A program made the position numbers and the translations under genes. Under the pieces are notes generated by a model. The model was not told the DNA's origin. It ran no database searches and was given only the letters and a program-made list of their open reading frames with translations. DNA of 64,000 nucleotides from Anastrepha obliqua (taxonomy: Eukaryota; Arthropoda; Insecta; Diptera; Tephritidae): positions 76,857,601-76,921,600 of the forward strand of contig NC_072894.1 of the NCBI RefSeq assembly GCF_027943255.1, in the 5' to 3' direction. Of the stretch, positions 48,004 through 58,314 are shown piece after piece (position 1 is the first letter of the stretch; the number at the start of each line of letters is the position of its first letter).

Positions 48004-48930
48004 ATTAGGTTAGGTTAGGTTGTAATGGTTGCCCAGAGAGTGGGCCCACTTGGACGAAAGAAGTTTGTTTCATCCTTTGTGATACTATTGCAAGAGGGGG
48101 AAAAAGGGATGAAGGAAAAAACGAGAGGACGAAAAGGAGTGGGGTAAGTAGGGTTGAGTATTTGTGGACTATGAACGGTGACTAATTTGCGGTTGTGGTA
48201 GCCGTTTTATGCTGATGATGAAGTTCAGGCGCAGAAAAGAACTGAGAACCGAGATGCTTAAATCTAAGTCCCGCGGGAGCGGGGCAGCTAAAGAGCAGGT
48301 GCTGAGATGATTCCACCTCATCTCCATACAGCTGTTGCAAAAAAGACTCGAAGTAATTCCGAGTCTCACGGCATGTATGCCCCGCGGATAGTGCAGAATA
48401 TCCCTCTAACGCCTCCGATCCAAACGTGGACAGAAGGATTTCGCGACCTTACACATTCGTGTTTTTACCCAGCGCTCGCTGAGTTGGTGCAAAGCCCATC
48501 CTTACAGGAGTAGAGCGCAGGTTATCAAGGGGATCCCAATCCTCTCTTTCGCGGGCACACTAGCTCACAGGTCCCTTTTCTGGCCAGCTTCGCAGTTTCC
48601 ACCAATGTCATTATGACCAGGTACCCAGATTATCTTTATATCGAAGAAGTCTGATGCAATCGAAAGTGAGACCAGGCATTTCCTGACCAGTTTCGAGTGC
48701 ACCATAATAAAGCCTAGGTCCCTAATTGCCGCTTCGCTATCGGAGTAAATATTTACCTTCTTAACAGTTATTATGCAAGTAAGTTGTCAGTCAGCTGCTT
48801 CTCTGATTGCGGCCGTCTCTGCTTGGAACACACCCGGTAACCTGAATTTGAGTTTGATAGGGAGCTCTTTGCAGAAAACTCCTCCTCCAACTTCGAGCCA
48901 TCCGTGAACAGGTTAACCACCAGGCCCTGT
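48004..48930 (-). pseudogene. LINE 3' half: RNase H and knuckle, I-like
   Basis: On the minus strand, from high to low coordinate: a (F/V)TDGSKLEE motif (about 48890, first RNase H Asp), a broken middle (near 48720-48840) containing IFTPIAKRQLGT where SDS would be expected, and GYLVIMTLVE in place of VWVPGH-D--GN (frame-shifted, about 48600-48640). A knuckle-like RLGITSSLFCNSCMEMRW...HLSTCSL follows (48280-48369). The 3' untranslated end holds ggttaggttaggtt-type sequence (48004-48020). Several stops and frame changes. 5' part lost. Confidence 0.6.
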
Positions 48931-48949
48931 CCACAGGTGTTGCTCGGTC

Positions 48950-49440
48950 ATTTTTAAACGACTTACGCAATTTATTGCATCATATACAACTTATTAACGA
49001 TAAGCTTGTTTTTGTTGTAGCAGTTTACTCGATCCTAACAGTGCGTTGTGGTCAACGATTTTCGTCGTCCAATTCAGCTAACGGTGGGCCTAAGAACCTG
49101 ATATTTCGACAAGTTGGGTCCAGAGGAAGCGAGTTGTTAGGTGGGTGGGTTTAAGAGGGGTTGTGAATAAGTGGTTCGTATCGTGAGGTCTACCTTCACA
49201 TGGCGGAGATATATTGGATAGGTAAGAGTTTAACCTGCTACAATATCCAGATCGTAATAGAGGCAATGTCACGACTGTCTCACGATGTAGCTGAAGCTCT
49301 TCGTCTGCAATGGGTGGCGGTTGGATTCCGATAACGGCGCTCTAGGGTCGGTAATTTATGAAGATGGTGAAAATCTTGTAATGAACATCGTTCAATATCT
49401 GCCTTTATACTGCCCAGTCCAGCTGTATGAGCTTTATGCA
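48950..49440. other. Probable LINE-derived noncoding segment
   Basis: GC content and gtttttgttgtagcag (49008-49023) suggest mobile-element origin, but no domain can be read in any frame. Confidence 0.25.
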
Positions 49441-49670
49441 GACGGGGACATAGTCCAGCGAATAAAGATTTAGCGGCGTCGCTGGATAGGTCATATCATT
49501 GTATGCGATGTCCGAAGGTAATAGTAGCGGAAGTGAAAGCCACCATTGGAATATTCAAGAGGAGAAGGACTAGGCTTCACTTGGCATTTCTAATTGGCGT
49601 TGACACGTAAAAAACGCCTTGTTGAACTCGGCCAAAATCTCTTACGCGGTTACTGCACCAATAAAGAAAA
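49440..49670 (+). pseudogene. LINE C-terminal relic, RTE-like
   Basis: RIKI*RRRWIGHIIVCDVRR (about 49456-49515) and then VELGQNLLRGYCTNKEK (about 49620-49670) resemble the R---RW-GH--R and terminal segments of RTE-like polyproteins. Stops interrupt both. Weak but directional. Confidence 0.35.
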
Positions 49671-49679
49671 ATAAGAAGA

Positions 49680-51100
49680 TACAAGCTTTAATGTGCTTTC
49701 ATTAAGTAAGCTTTCACACAATAAGTTTTAATTGATTAGAGTTCCAGTGGCGAGGGGCTATGCAATCTACGTCATGCTCTGAGACTCTTGTTGTAGAACT
49801 CCCCACATATTGTGAAGTCCTCTAACGCAAATAACAAACAAATGCAGATAATAAATAAGTTCAAAGTCTCAATTACCTCTACTGCTTGTCTGTTATTAGA
49901 AATAAATTAATTATACCATATGACAATGTTATTGTTTTTGCATGACTTATTAGCTACGTAATGACAACAAATTTTCCGATTTCGTGCGGCTAAATTAGTT
50001 AACACACAATGCTAATTTAGATTTATTTTTATTACCACTTTTATATCAACTAGCTTTCTTGTTTGTCTGAGGTTTCAATTGGAACTTTGGAGTACATTTT
50101 TTAAGCCACTTACTGGTGAGTTAGACACTTAAAACTTTGAATATAACTCGAATTCCGGATGTAATTTAATATTTTTTAGCATTTTATAAATTATATAGAC
50201 GATTTCAGTTTCACATTTATATCAGCTATAGTTAAATCAATTGGTATGCGATGAGTTTAGTGTAAAATTTCTAGTGTTCTGAATTTGACAACTCTTTTCT
50301 TACTTGTGGAAACATCACAAGTCAGTATCACATATATTTAGGTTTCCCGAAACCCCACATTTTGTGTTTCTTTTGTTGGTTCTCGAGCTGTTGAGAGCCA
50401 CTTTGAGATAGTACTTTGTGTTTTTCACTTAGGTCGTTATTTCATGGTTATTTCACGCACAGATTTTCTTTATAAATTGGTACCGTAACGTAGAGGGAAT
50501 TTTTTGTCAAATTTTGTTGAAAAATGGCTACAGTTTATATATTTTTAATTGCTTAAATTTCAATTTTTATTATATCAAACCACAACTTTGAATGATAAAT
50601 TCAGAAACGCTTAAAAAAAAAATATATGGAAGTATCTATTCAAATTCGGTTTCGCTTTTTTATTGTAGTTCTTATCAATGGTAATACATCACAGCAACTA
50701 CGCAAGTTTCCAACAAACACCCAGTACAGCGTAAAATCATCCTAATGCGTTTAATTAACTTTTTGCAAGGACAAACCGAAAAAAGAAAATTATACATACG
50801 TTTCTGAGGTTGTTGAATCCGAACCTTTCGAGAGAGGTCAAATAGAAGGTCAATTTTTTTTATTTAATTTTTTTCCTCTGAAACTGTCGGACGGATTTTA
50901 CTAAAAATTACAGGCAATTTAGCTTATTATACATAGTTTAATATAATATAATATTATGAAAAAAATGAGTTCTGTTTCAAAAATCATCAATTTCGTTTTT
51001 TAGTTTAATATTTCGATTTGAATATATTTTAAAAGAGTTGTATGTACATTATATTAGGGATTAATATCGCTTTTCATTTAATGTAGAACGGAGATTTCAC
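49680..51100. other. No recognisable gene
   Basis: AT-rich; nothing supportable seen. Confidence 0.4.
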
Positions 51101-51109
51101 TTTGTCCAT

Positions 51110-51640
51110 TCTTTGGAGACATTTATGGAAGTAGCCTTGGCGCGTGAGGAATTTTGTTTCAGCCATGGATAACCCTAGAAATTACAACGCTGCGTCCACA
51201 TACCCATTGCGGTATGTCTGTGTTCCCCTGTGTTTCCCGTTTATCTGTGCCGTACTTTCTAATGCTCATTCCTTCAGCCCATATTTCTGCCCCTTGCAGA
51301 AGTACTGATTAGATTGCCGAAATTACTAACTTCCTAAGGAGTGGCTTTAGACCACCTATATTTGTCATCAGGAGATCAGCGAATTATGCTGCCGTTGTTT
51401 TCATCTTGCACCGTCTTGTCTCCGGCGGTCATCGTAATCATAGTTTGGATGCGCTTTCTGGTTAGTAGAATGATCTTTGTTGGGACTAATGGTAATTGTA
51501 AGCCATGTATAAGTTGATTAAGCTGAAGTTGTGCCAACTGGGTGCCGCATGCAGCTATAATAACGTCTACGTCATCTGCAAAAGCAACAAGGAAATAGTT
51601 TTCCGGCATTTACGTGTGTAACTAACTGCCGTATACTCCT
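51110..51640 (-). pseudogene. Reverse transcriptase fragment, R1-like LINE
   Basis: On the minus strand, FLVAFADDVDVIIAAC (about 51560-51609) holds the catalytic FADD of the reverse transcriptase. It is followed by LNQLIHGLQLPLVPTKIILL and, after a deletion, ADLLMTNIGGLKPLLRKLVI with SVLLQGAEIWAEGM (about 51250-51380), the thumb-side segment found in R1/jockey-group enzymes. Both flanks of the domain are missing, and a stop and a deletion separate the two halves. Confidence 0.65.
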
Positions 51641-51847
51641 TTTGTTACTCGTTTCTTCCGCCATAATAAGAATAAGGAGGTAAAGTGGTACCCTAAATTA
51701 TCGTTTTAGTTCATCGAACATATCGTTCCAAGGTACTGACAGGAATATGGGCATGTTGCTGCCACTCTTCGTACTGATCCAATATCTTCGGCTGCCTTGC
51801 CGGATATGCGGAAAATCAGAATTGGTGCTTTACTGGTGTATTGTGCC

Positions 51848-52215
51848 TAACATTATCACCATAAAATGGAGGAAAGTTTTTAAGAGATCGCCAGGGGACA
51901 GTAAATATAATTCTCTCTGACTAAAACATTGTACATAAACGTTGGTCCCTAGACGGAGTTAAGATTTAAGAGAATGACACGAGAAGAATATAACGATTCA
52001 AGGTCTTCTATATGTACATTATTCTTAAGTTAACCTTATCGTTTCAGACCTTGCATCGTTATATTCTTCTCGTGCCATTCTCTTAAATCTTAACTCTCTA
52101 GAAAGACCGCCTACGGACTAACGTTTATGTACAATGCTTTAGTTAGAGAGAATTATATTTACTGTCCCATGGCGATCTCTTAGAAACTTTCCTCCATTTG
52201 ATGGTGGTTATGTTA
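51848..52215. repeat. Long palindrome (fold-back) next to mariner
   Basis: Left arm 51848-52006 and right arm 52046-52215 are reverse complements with scattered mismatches and one ~10 bp insertion, separated by a 39-base loop. The inner edges are aaggtct/agacct and the outer edges taacat/atgtta. Both arms contain gggacagtaaatataattctc and aagatttaagagaatg. No coding capacity. The class is unknown; it may be a fold-back MITE. Confidence 0.85.
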
Positions 52216-52231
52216 TATATAATATATAATA

Positions 52232-53510
52232 GGACTATGAATAAGTTCGTGCGGGTTTTTTCGAAATTTGAAACTTTATTGACGTAAAATGGTTACAAAT
52301 TTAATATTCAAAGTATTGTCCATCGCTTACTACTACTTTTTCCCATCTTTCTGGCAATTCACGGATTCCCTTTGTGAAAAATTCGGTCGGTTTTGCCGCA
52401 ATCCACGAATCGATCCATTTTTTGACTTCATCGTAATTACGGAAGTGCTGGTCAGCCAGGCCATGTTGCATCGATCGGAAGAGATAGTAATCGGATGGCG
52501 CAAGGTCTGGACTATACGGCGGGTGGGGTAGGACATCCCATTTGAGCGTTTCTAAGTATGTTTTGACCACTTGTGCAACATGTGGCCGAGCATTGTCATG
52601 TTGCAAAATAACTTTGTCGTGTCTATCGGCGTATTGCGGCCGTTTTTCTCGCAGTGCTCGGCTCAAACGCATCAATTGTCGTCGGTAGACATCCCCCGTA
52701 ATCGTTTCATTCGGTTTCAGTAGCTCATAATACACAACACCCAGCTGGTCCCACCAGATACACAGCATAACCTTCAGGCCATGAATATTCTGCGCCGACG
52801 TCGATGTTGAAGCATGGCCACGGTATCCATACGTTGCCCGACGTTTTGGATTGTCGTAATGGACCCACTTTTCATCGCCAGTCACAATTCGATGCAAAAA
52901 ACCCTTTCTTTTGTGCCGTTGAAGCAGTTGTTCGCATGCCATAAAACGGCGTTCAACGTCTCTTGGCTTCAATTCATACGGCACCCAATGGCCTACCTTT
53001 CGGATCATTCCCATGGCTTTTAAACGTTTGGAAATGGTTGATTGATCAACTCCCAAAGTTTTTGCAACCTCTTCTTGCGTTTGAGCCGGATCTTGATCGA
53101 GCAATTCCTCCAATTCGGTATCCATGAACTTTGGCGGCGCACCCTCGCGTTCTTCGTCTTCCAAGCCAAAATCACCACTTTTAAAGCGTGCAAACCACTT
53201 CTGGCACGTTCGCTCAGCTAGAGCATGCTCACCATAAACTTCCACCAAGATACGATGACTTTCGGCTGCTTTTTTCTTCATATTAAAATAATGAAGAAGA
53301 ATTCCCCGCAAAAACACATTATTTGGCACGAAATTCGACATTTTCAAGTGTGGTAAAAATATTGTTGTTTACGCTTCAAATAAAAAACTTATACTGACGT
53401 TTGTGCCTTACGACAGTAACTCTCCAATGAATGTTTGGAAATGTGGATCGATGGAATAATAATCAAGTTACGCCATCTGTTGTAAAACCGCACGAACTTA
53501 TTCATAGTCC
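52232..53510 (-). mobile_element. Complete mariner element
   Basis: The 1279 bp element is bounded by matching inverted ends (GGACTATGAATAAGTTCGTGCGG from each side, then divergent), with TA on both sides (52230-52231, 53511-53512). The matching tract continues a few bases outward (ataata), so the exact terminal base is uncertain. It contains a single uninterrupted transposase gene on the minus strand with short flanks. Length, ends and gene match a full-length mariner of about 1.3 kb. Confidence 0.93.
52301..53341 (-). CDS. Mariner transposase (DD34D), apparently intact
   Basis: Cuts and pastes its own element at TA sites in the nucleus. The 346-codon frame starts at the ATG read from 53341 (MSNFVPN, matching the usual mariner start); an upstream in-frame TTG is not a plausible eukaryotic start. 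In order: an N-terminal helix-turn-helix pair (ESHRILVEVYGEHALAERTC, about residues 25-55; then QTQEEVAKTLGVDQSTISKR, about 88-107), the linker motif WVPYEL, TGDEKWVHYDN with the first Asp, LQHDNARPHV with the second, and YSPDLAPSDYYLF with the third. Exactly 34 residues separate the last two Asp, which defines DD34D. No stop or frameshift is visible, and its length agrees with the ~345-residue family norm. It may be active. Confidence 0.95.
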   Translation of the reverse strand: MSNFVPNNVFLRGILLHYFNMKKKAAESHRILVEVYGEHALAERTCQKWFARFKSGDFGLEDEEREGAPPKFMDTELEELLDQDPAQTQEEVAKTLGVDQSTISKRLKAMGMIRKVGHWVPYELKPRDVERRFMACEQLLQRHKRKGFLHRIVTGDEKWVHYDNPKRRATYGYRGHASTSTSAQNIHGLKVMLCIWWDQLGVVYYELLKPNETITGDVYRRQLMRLSRALREKRPQYADRHDKVILQHDNARPHVAQVVKTYLETLKWDVLPHPPYSPDLAPSDYYLFRSMQHGLADQHFRNYDEVKKWIDSWIAAKPTEFFTKGIRELPERWEKVVVSDGQYFEY

Positions 53511-53525
53511 TATTATATGTATATA

Positions 53526-53600
53526 GAAAAAACATTTTCTTTATTTTGGAATTGGAATGGTAGTCACGCACCAAACCATTCGGCTACGGCGGTCGCCGTA
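53526..53600 (-). repeat. tRNA-related SINE, head fragment
   Basis: Read on the minus strand: GGCGACCGCCGTAGCCGAATGG (A-box region), GGTGCGTGACTACCATTCC, then directly AAAATAAAG without the B box. It lies 14 bp from the mariner's right target site. Confidence 0.65.
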
Positions 53601-53763
53601 CATGTACAATCCTCTGATTATAATCCGCTGATTATAAGGCCTACAAACAAAAATCTCTGAAGATAGCCATTCGACTGATGTATCCCAATTTTCATTAAGC
53701 CAGCATGCAACTTATTTTAAACTTCAAACTTTTTCTATCTACAAATTTCATATTATAATTATG

Positions 53764-53825
53764 GTTATTGTTATTATTATTATTGTTGTTGTTGTTGTTG
53801 TTATTATTATTATTATTATTATTAT
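53764..53825 (+). repeat. (ATT)n/(GTT)n microsatellite
   Basis: Imperfect trinucleotide run: attattatt, then gttgttgttgttgttg, then attattatt repeated. Confidence 0.95.
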
Positions 53826-53829
53826 ATTT

Positions 53830-55050
53830 GTTTTTTTTTTTTTGTGTTACGGAATTTTAGAATAATTTTTGTATGCATCTACATCCACGGCCAATTATTA
53901 ATGTGTGAAATCCCAATATTTAATGTTAAAACATTGTATTTGTATTTTGTAAGCGTAGCGAATTCTTCGCAATCCTTCTTCAATTTCCAATAAAAGGCAC
54001 AAAGGAATTCCCTTAAAACGCATTTGGAGGGCATTTACTTGCAAATATATACACATAAGTGTGTGTGTATTGCGCCTTTAATGGAATTTATGTGCAACTT
54101 TCAAAAGCTTAGTTCAATGCTATGCGTCGTAAAAATCCAAATAGACATACATACGCCCATATTTTTAGCGCATAAACATAATTCCTCATCAAACTCTCCA
54201 TCAGCAGCAGCAGTGTACCTTTCCTCTCATAAACCTGCGCCTTTGTATGCATAAATATTTATGCTGTACACGCGCCGATCTCTTAAAATTTATAATGCAA
54301 GCGAAACGAAAGGCTGCTTAAAGCGAACAAAACAAATATATGTATGTACATATGAATGTGTCAGCTCAACACTACCTCGGCAGTGCGCGAAAACGGCTCT
54401 AATACATGCATAATTGTAGAAATGCACCAGACTTTGGATGGCAACCTAGCAAAGCCGCCCCGGCATGTCTTTGCATACATACATTCCGACGTTTGTCGAT
54501 GCATACGCACATGAAACCCCTAAGTGTGTGCACTTTTAGGTGAATTTCCCTGCAATTTTGTGCTTTCTTAGATCGACTTCTTAAATGAATATCCCCGTAT
54601 GTATGAATGCATATTTTATACGCGTGTGTTTACTTGTATGTGAGTTCTTTTTATTTGAAACTAATCGATAACACGTGACTCTTAAAGGTGAACGACTGTC
54701 TGGCGTTTGCTGTCTGTCTGTATACTTCCTTGCTAGTCTGGAAGCCTGCTTGCTGGCTTGTTTGTTTGTTTGCTTGTTTTATTGTCTACCCCGAGACGTA
54801 CATACATGTGTTTGAGTGGCGTCACCGGAAGCGGAATCGACTTTTTAAGTAGACAGATGCACGCTCTCATCAGTTCCCTTCGACTTGGTTGCAGTACACA
54901 TAAATGAGGGTTCAAGAGCAGGGAAAACCACAAGTAACCAACATAAAAATTAGGTATGTAAACAAAACTTCAAGGATACTGAGAAAACCTTGAACATAAA
55001 GTACGCAAAATTAGAGGGAAGTAAACCATAGAAAAAATAAAAATAAGTAA
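53830..55050. other. No recognisable gene or mobile element
   Basis: Relatively clean sequence with acatacata bits. The 66-76 codon frames show no family resemblance. Confidence 0.35.
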
Positions 55051-55059
55051 GTAAACTTA

Positions 55060-55805
55060 CACCTGTGTTCACAATAATAGCAACGCCACATACTACAATG
55101 TTGTGGCTATTTATTTGTTAGCTATTTTTTTTTTTTTGTTTTTATAAAATATACTTCATGCCACAACAAAAAACATAAAAATTTAAGTTTTAAACTTTGC
55201 ATAAAATTTAAAAAAATGTTAAAAAAGTTTCAAGTTTTTTAATCAAAGTTTTTAGAAAAATTCTAGTGTAATTTTATAGTCAATTCAAATTTCATACAAT
55301 ATTGTGTCAGTTTAAAGTACAATAACTTGAAGATCGCGTTAATTTTTGATAACTTTTGGTGGGATGCGTTTTCTTCCACATAATGAGTACTCGAAGTTTT
55401 TTTATATGGAGGAATACGCAAACTCGCTTACATAAAAAAATTGGTAAAAGTGAACGCGATTTTTGAGGCACTTCAATCTTGTACTTTATTAAGCCAAAAT
55501 TCAATGGACTATAAAAATGCGACCTCGAAATATTTTTAAAAAATTTTCAACAAAAATTGAAACTTTATGTTTTTTTTTTGTAATATGAACTTCACACTAA
55601 CATACTCCGGCGGCACATGGGACGGAGTGAAAATAAAAGGCGGAATCGTGTACGTTTGAAGAGTCTTGTCCCTATGCTCCCAAATGGAGTGAACCAGGAA
55701 AATAATGAGCTTTACTTTTATAAAACAGTAAAAAAAATTGATGAAAATTAAATAAATAGTCAAAACTTTGAAATATGCGCGCTGTTATTAGTGTGAACAC
55801 AGGTG
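55060..55805. mobile_element. TA-flanked MITE, Tc1/mariner-type target
   Basis: The 746 bp element lies between TA dinucleotides (55058-55059, 55806-55807). Inverted ends run ~26 bases: CACCTGTGTTCACAATAATAGCAAC at left and, reversed, CACCTGTGTTCACACTAATAAC at right. AT-rich interior without a transposase. Related pieces lie at 7394-7437 and perhaps 5151-5600 and 34142-34495. Confidence 0.8.
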
Positions 55806-55840
55806 TAGGTGTCATAGACATTTATTTCTCTTAATTAGAA

Positions 55841-56150
55841 TGTAGCCTAATGGGTTGGTGCGTGATTACCATTCGGAATTCACAGAGAGAACGTTGGTTC
55901 GAATCTCGGTGAAACACCAAAATTAAGAAAAACATTTTTCTACAGCGGTCGCCCCTCGGCAGGCAATGGCAAACCTCCGAGTGTATTTTTGCAAAGCTCC
56001 TCATAAAAATATCTGCCGTTCGGAGTCGGCTTGAAACTGTAGGTCCCTCGATTTGTGGAACAACATCAAGAAGCACGCCACAAATAGGAGGGGGAGCTCG
56101 GCCAAACACCCTAAAAGGGTGTACGCGCCAAGTATGTATGTATGTATGTA
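55841..56150 (+). repeat. tRNA-related SINE, full-length with (GTAT)n tail
   Basis: Best copy in the window. A-box-like TGTAGCCTAATGGGTTGGTG; B-box-like GGTTCGAATCTC (about 55895-55907); then AACACCAAAATTAAG, GCGGTCGCC, CGGCAGGCAATGGC, CCTCCGAGTGTATTT, a CTGCCGTTCGGAGTCGGC block and GGTCCCTCGATTTGTGG. The 3' end is GGAGGGGGAGCTCGGCC then GGGTGTACGCGCC and a (gtat)4 tail. Transcription by RNA polymerase III from the internal boxes is expected; movement would need a LINE reverse transcriptase. Confidence 0.88.
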
Positions 56151-56344
56151 ATTAGAAAAATTAGTTAGAAAGTAAGATCATGCCATAAGGAATAATGCAC
56201 TGCAGTTTAAATATAAAATTTCTCTTACATTGTTTTTGTAACGGGTTGATCCTTCCTACATAGTTTGAATATTTTTATTTATTTAATATAGCAAACCAGA
56301 AAAATATTATACTAAAATTTTCGTTAACAATTTGTTATACTAAG

Positions 56345-56581
56345 CGACCATCGTAGCCAAATGGGTTATTGCGTAACTACCATTCGATAGTGCCCCGGCC
56401 TGAGAGCCCGTACATGAGACACCAATTGATATGAAAAGTTTTTTCTAACAGCGGTCGCCCTTCGGCAGGTAAGGAGAGCCTCCGAGTGTTTTTCTGCCAA
56501 GAGCAAAGCTCCTCATAAAAAACATCTGCCGCTTGGAGGCGGCATACAACTGTAGGTCCCTCCATTTGTGGAACAACATCG
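56345..56581 (+). repeat. tRNA-related SINE, head variant, 3'-truncated
   Basis: A-box-like CGTAGCCAAATGGGTTATTGC, then a divergent B-box region (ggcctgagagcccgtacatgagacacc) shared in part with the copy at 60631, then the common body to GGTCCCTCCATTTGTGG. The last ~60 bp of the family are missing. Confidence 0.75.
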
Positions 56582-56825
56582 ACTCACTTTGTGCAAGTGC
56601 AAGAAAAGTAACTCAGCGAGTAACGTTGCTTTGTGCTTCGGGAAGTATGTCGGTTGTTCAGAGCTCATGCCAATCGAAAGATACTCAGCTTTAGCGGAAA
56701 GATAAAGTAATGCAACTAAGAAAGTATGCTGTATGATTAATGCAAAGACTGAAAGTACATTGAAAACAATAACTTATAAAAAAATGTTTATACCCAGTGC
56801 TTCTTCTGGGTGCTTGAGGCTAAAA

Positions 56826-57205
56826 TACGACTAAGTTCGTGTATAAGAAAGTATTATCTGCCTGGTTCGACAGAGTAAAGGTGACACCCAAAATTTTAGG
56901 GTTGTTTACGGCCGGTATTGATGTACCATCGGCTTTTACCTTTAACAGTAATTTGATCTTCTTCGCCCAGGTGGTAAAGAGGATCGCCTTGGATTTGGCG
57001 GGTGAAAGCTGGAGATTCGTTGCAGTGAGAAAGCGGGAAACGCTGGCCAGATAAACGCTCGCTTTGGAATATGGGTCATTGCCGGACCTCATTATCATAA
57101 AGTTGTTAGCAAAGCAGCCAAGTGAATCTTCCTCTGGTGGTTGGTGGGGCTTCGAAAAATATAAGTTGAAAAGCAAGGGTAAAAAGACATCACTCTGTGC
57201 CACTC
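56826..57205 (-). pseudogene. Jockey-like LINE reverse transcriptase fragment, inactivated
   Basis: The minus-strand frame contains GVAQSDVFLPLLFNLYFS (the GVPQGSVLSPLLFNLY motif with changes), then CFANNFMIM where the family has Y/F-A-D-D: both catalytic Asp are Asn, so it cannot polymerise. It then reads NLQLSPAKSKAILFTTW and NPKILGVTFTLSNQAD, the usual distal segments. The first ~54 residues of the longer open frame (57206-57368) come from a neighbouring SINE fragment, not the LINE. The endonuclease, RNase H and remainder are absent. Confidence 0.82.
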
Positions 57206-57206
57206 C

Positions 57207-57312
57207 TTTCTTTTTATGTGTCGGTGTGAGCCTTGATGCTATTCTACTAATGGACGGACCTAAAGATCTATACCATCTTCTGAACAACAGATGGTTTTTA
57301 TGAAAATCTGCG
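57207..57312 (-). repeat. tRNA-related SINE fragment fused in frame to LINE relic
   Basis: Read on the minus strand: CATAAAAACCATCTGTTGTTC (family CATAAAAAATATCTGCCGTTCGG), GGTCCGTCCATTAGTAGAAT (GGTCCCTCCATTTGTGGAAC), then AGCATCAAGGCTCACACC. It is open in the same frame as the adjacent reverse transcriptase fragment by chance. Confidence 0.6.
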
Positions 57313-57599
57313 TTTTTCGTAGAAATATACTTTTTCTGTGCTTTGAAAATGAAACATATCCATAGCAAGTTTCGAACTTGGACCAGCCGATTGGTAGTCT
57401 ACAATTCTTCGCTGTGTGAGCCTTCCATTTTAGTTGCGGGTTTGTTGTTGCTTTAGTTTTTATATATTTTGTCGCATTTCATAGCTTTTTCGGAGCAGAA
57501 GATAACGACACCACTAGGCTCGTTAAATTTGTTATATCCGCCAGCACTTACATATAGACGTTTGCATACCAACATAGCCATTTTCAGAGGGAGTCAATT

Positions 57600-58310
57600 A
57601 AACCATGTCTGTCCGTCCGTCCGTGCGCAAGAGAACTCGACTAAATATATGTATTTGAATGAGACTTGGTACGCATTATCCAAGATAGGTTGGTATCCAA
57701 GATAGGTTGGTATTGAAAATGGGCGAAATCGGTCAATGACCTGAACACTTTGCATATAACGGTAATATTTAAAAGGAAACCAAACTTGTTATATTCACTA
57801 CAAATAAAGCAAAATTATTCTCGCTCGGTGCAAATGATGAACCAAGAAAAATAAATATTTAGTTACAACTAAAATTTTCAAAAAAATGCGCTGTTTCTCA
57901 CCTATTTTACCCAAATTGGCCAAAAAATCTTGCCCAAACTTGGTACACGTATTGCCCCCACCTCATTTGGATCCGACACAAGAATTATTCGGATCAAACA
58001 AAAACCACGCCCATTTTGTATGCGTTAAGACTAAATTTCCGTCCGTCTGTCTAATGTCAGAATCCATAACTCAAAAAAAGTTAAGAAATTTTTGCGAAAC
58101 TCGACAAGCGAAAATTGAAGATATCGGACAATAACCACGCCCAGCTTAGTAGAAACTAATTTTTATATGCTCTTATACATTTTAGTAAAACATAATTTGG
58201 ATAATTGAGAAAACTCAATATTTACTATACTCGCACTCAAATTAAAATTTACTAAATTGCGCGCGGGTATAAAAAGTTCGGTGCGGACCAAATTTAGCAC
58301 ATCCTTACCT
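57600..58310 (-). repeat. Dispersed repeat ending TTCGGTGCGGACCAAATTTAGC
   Basis: Contains runs of tccgtccgtccg (57610-57623) and a second ccgtccgtctgtc (58041-58053), gggcgaaatcggtcaatgacc, ccacgccc (twice, about 58007 and 58135) and a terminus gggtataaaaagttcggtgcggaccaaatttagcacatccttacctg. Similar sequences are, from memory, widespread in Diptera, but I do not know their class. A piece of the terminus is at 43838-43890. Confidence 0.5.
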
Positions 58311-58314
58311 GTTT

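Noticed and set aside
48004..48020. Telomere-like (TTAGG)n
   Set aside because: Only about three units, at the 3' end of a LINE relic, so it is not telomeric.
53342..53347. Upstream start adding two residues to the mariner transposase
   Set aside because: The codon there is TTG, not ATG; the ATG read from 53341 gives the usual MSNF-type start.
55841..55910. True tRNA gene
   Set aside because: A-box and B-box-like sequences are present, but no cloverleaf acceptor pairing is apparent and the sequence continues into the SINE body.
55831..56109. 92-codon minus-strand frame (and similar ones at 9717, 12288, 38832)
   Set aside because: These are antisense readings of the SINE family; they recur because the SINE recurs.
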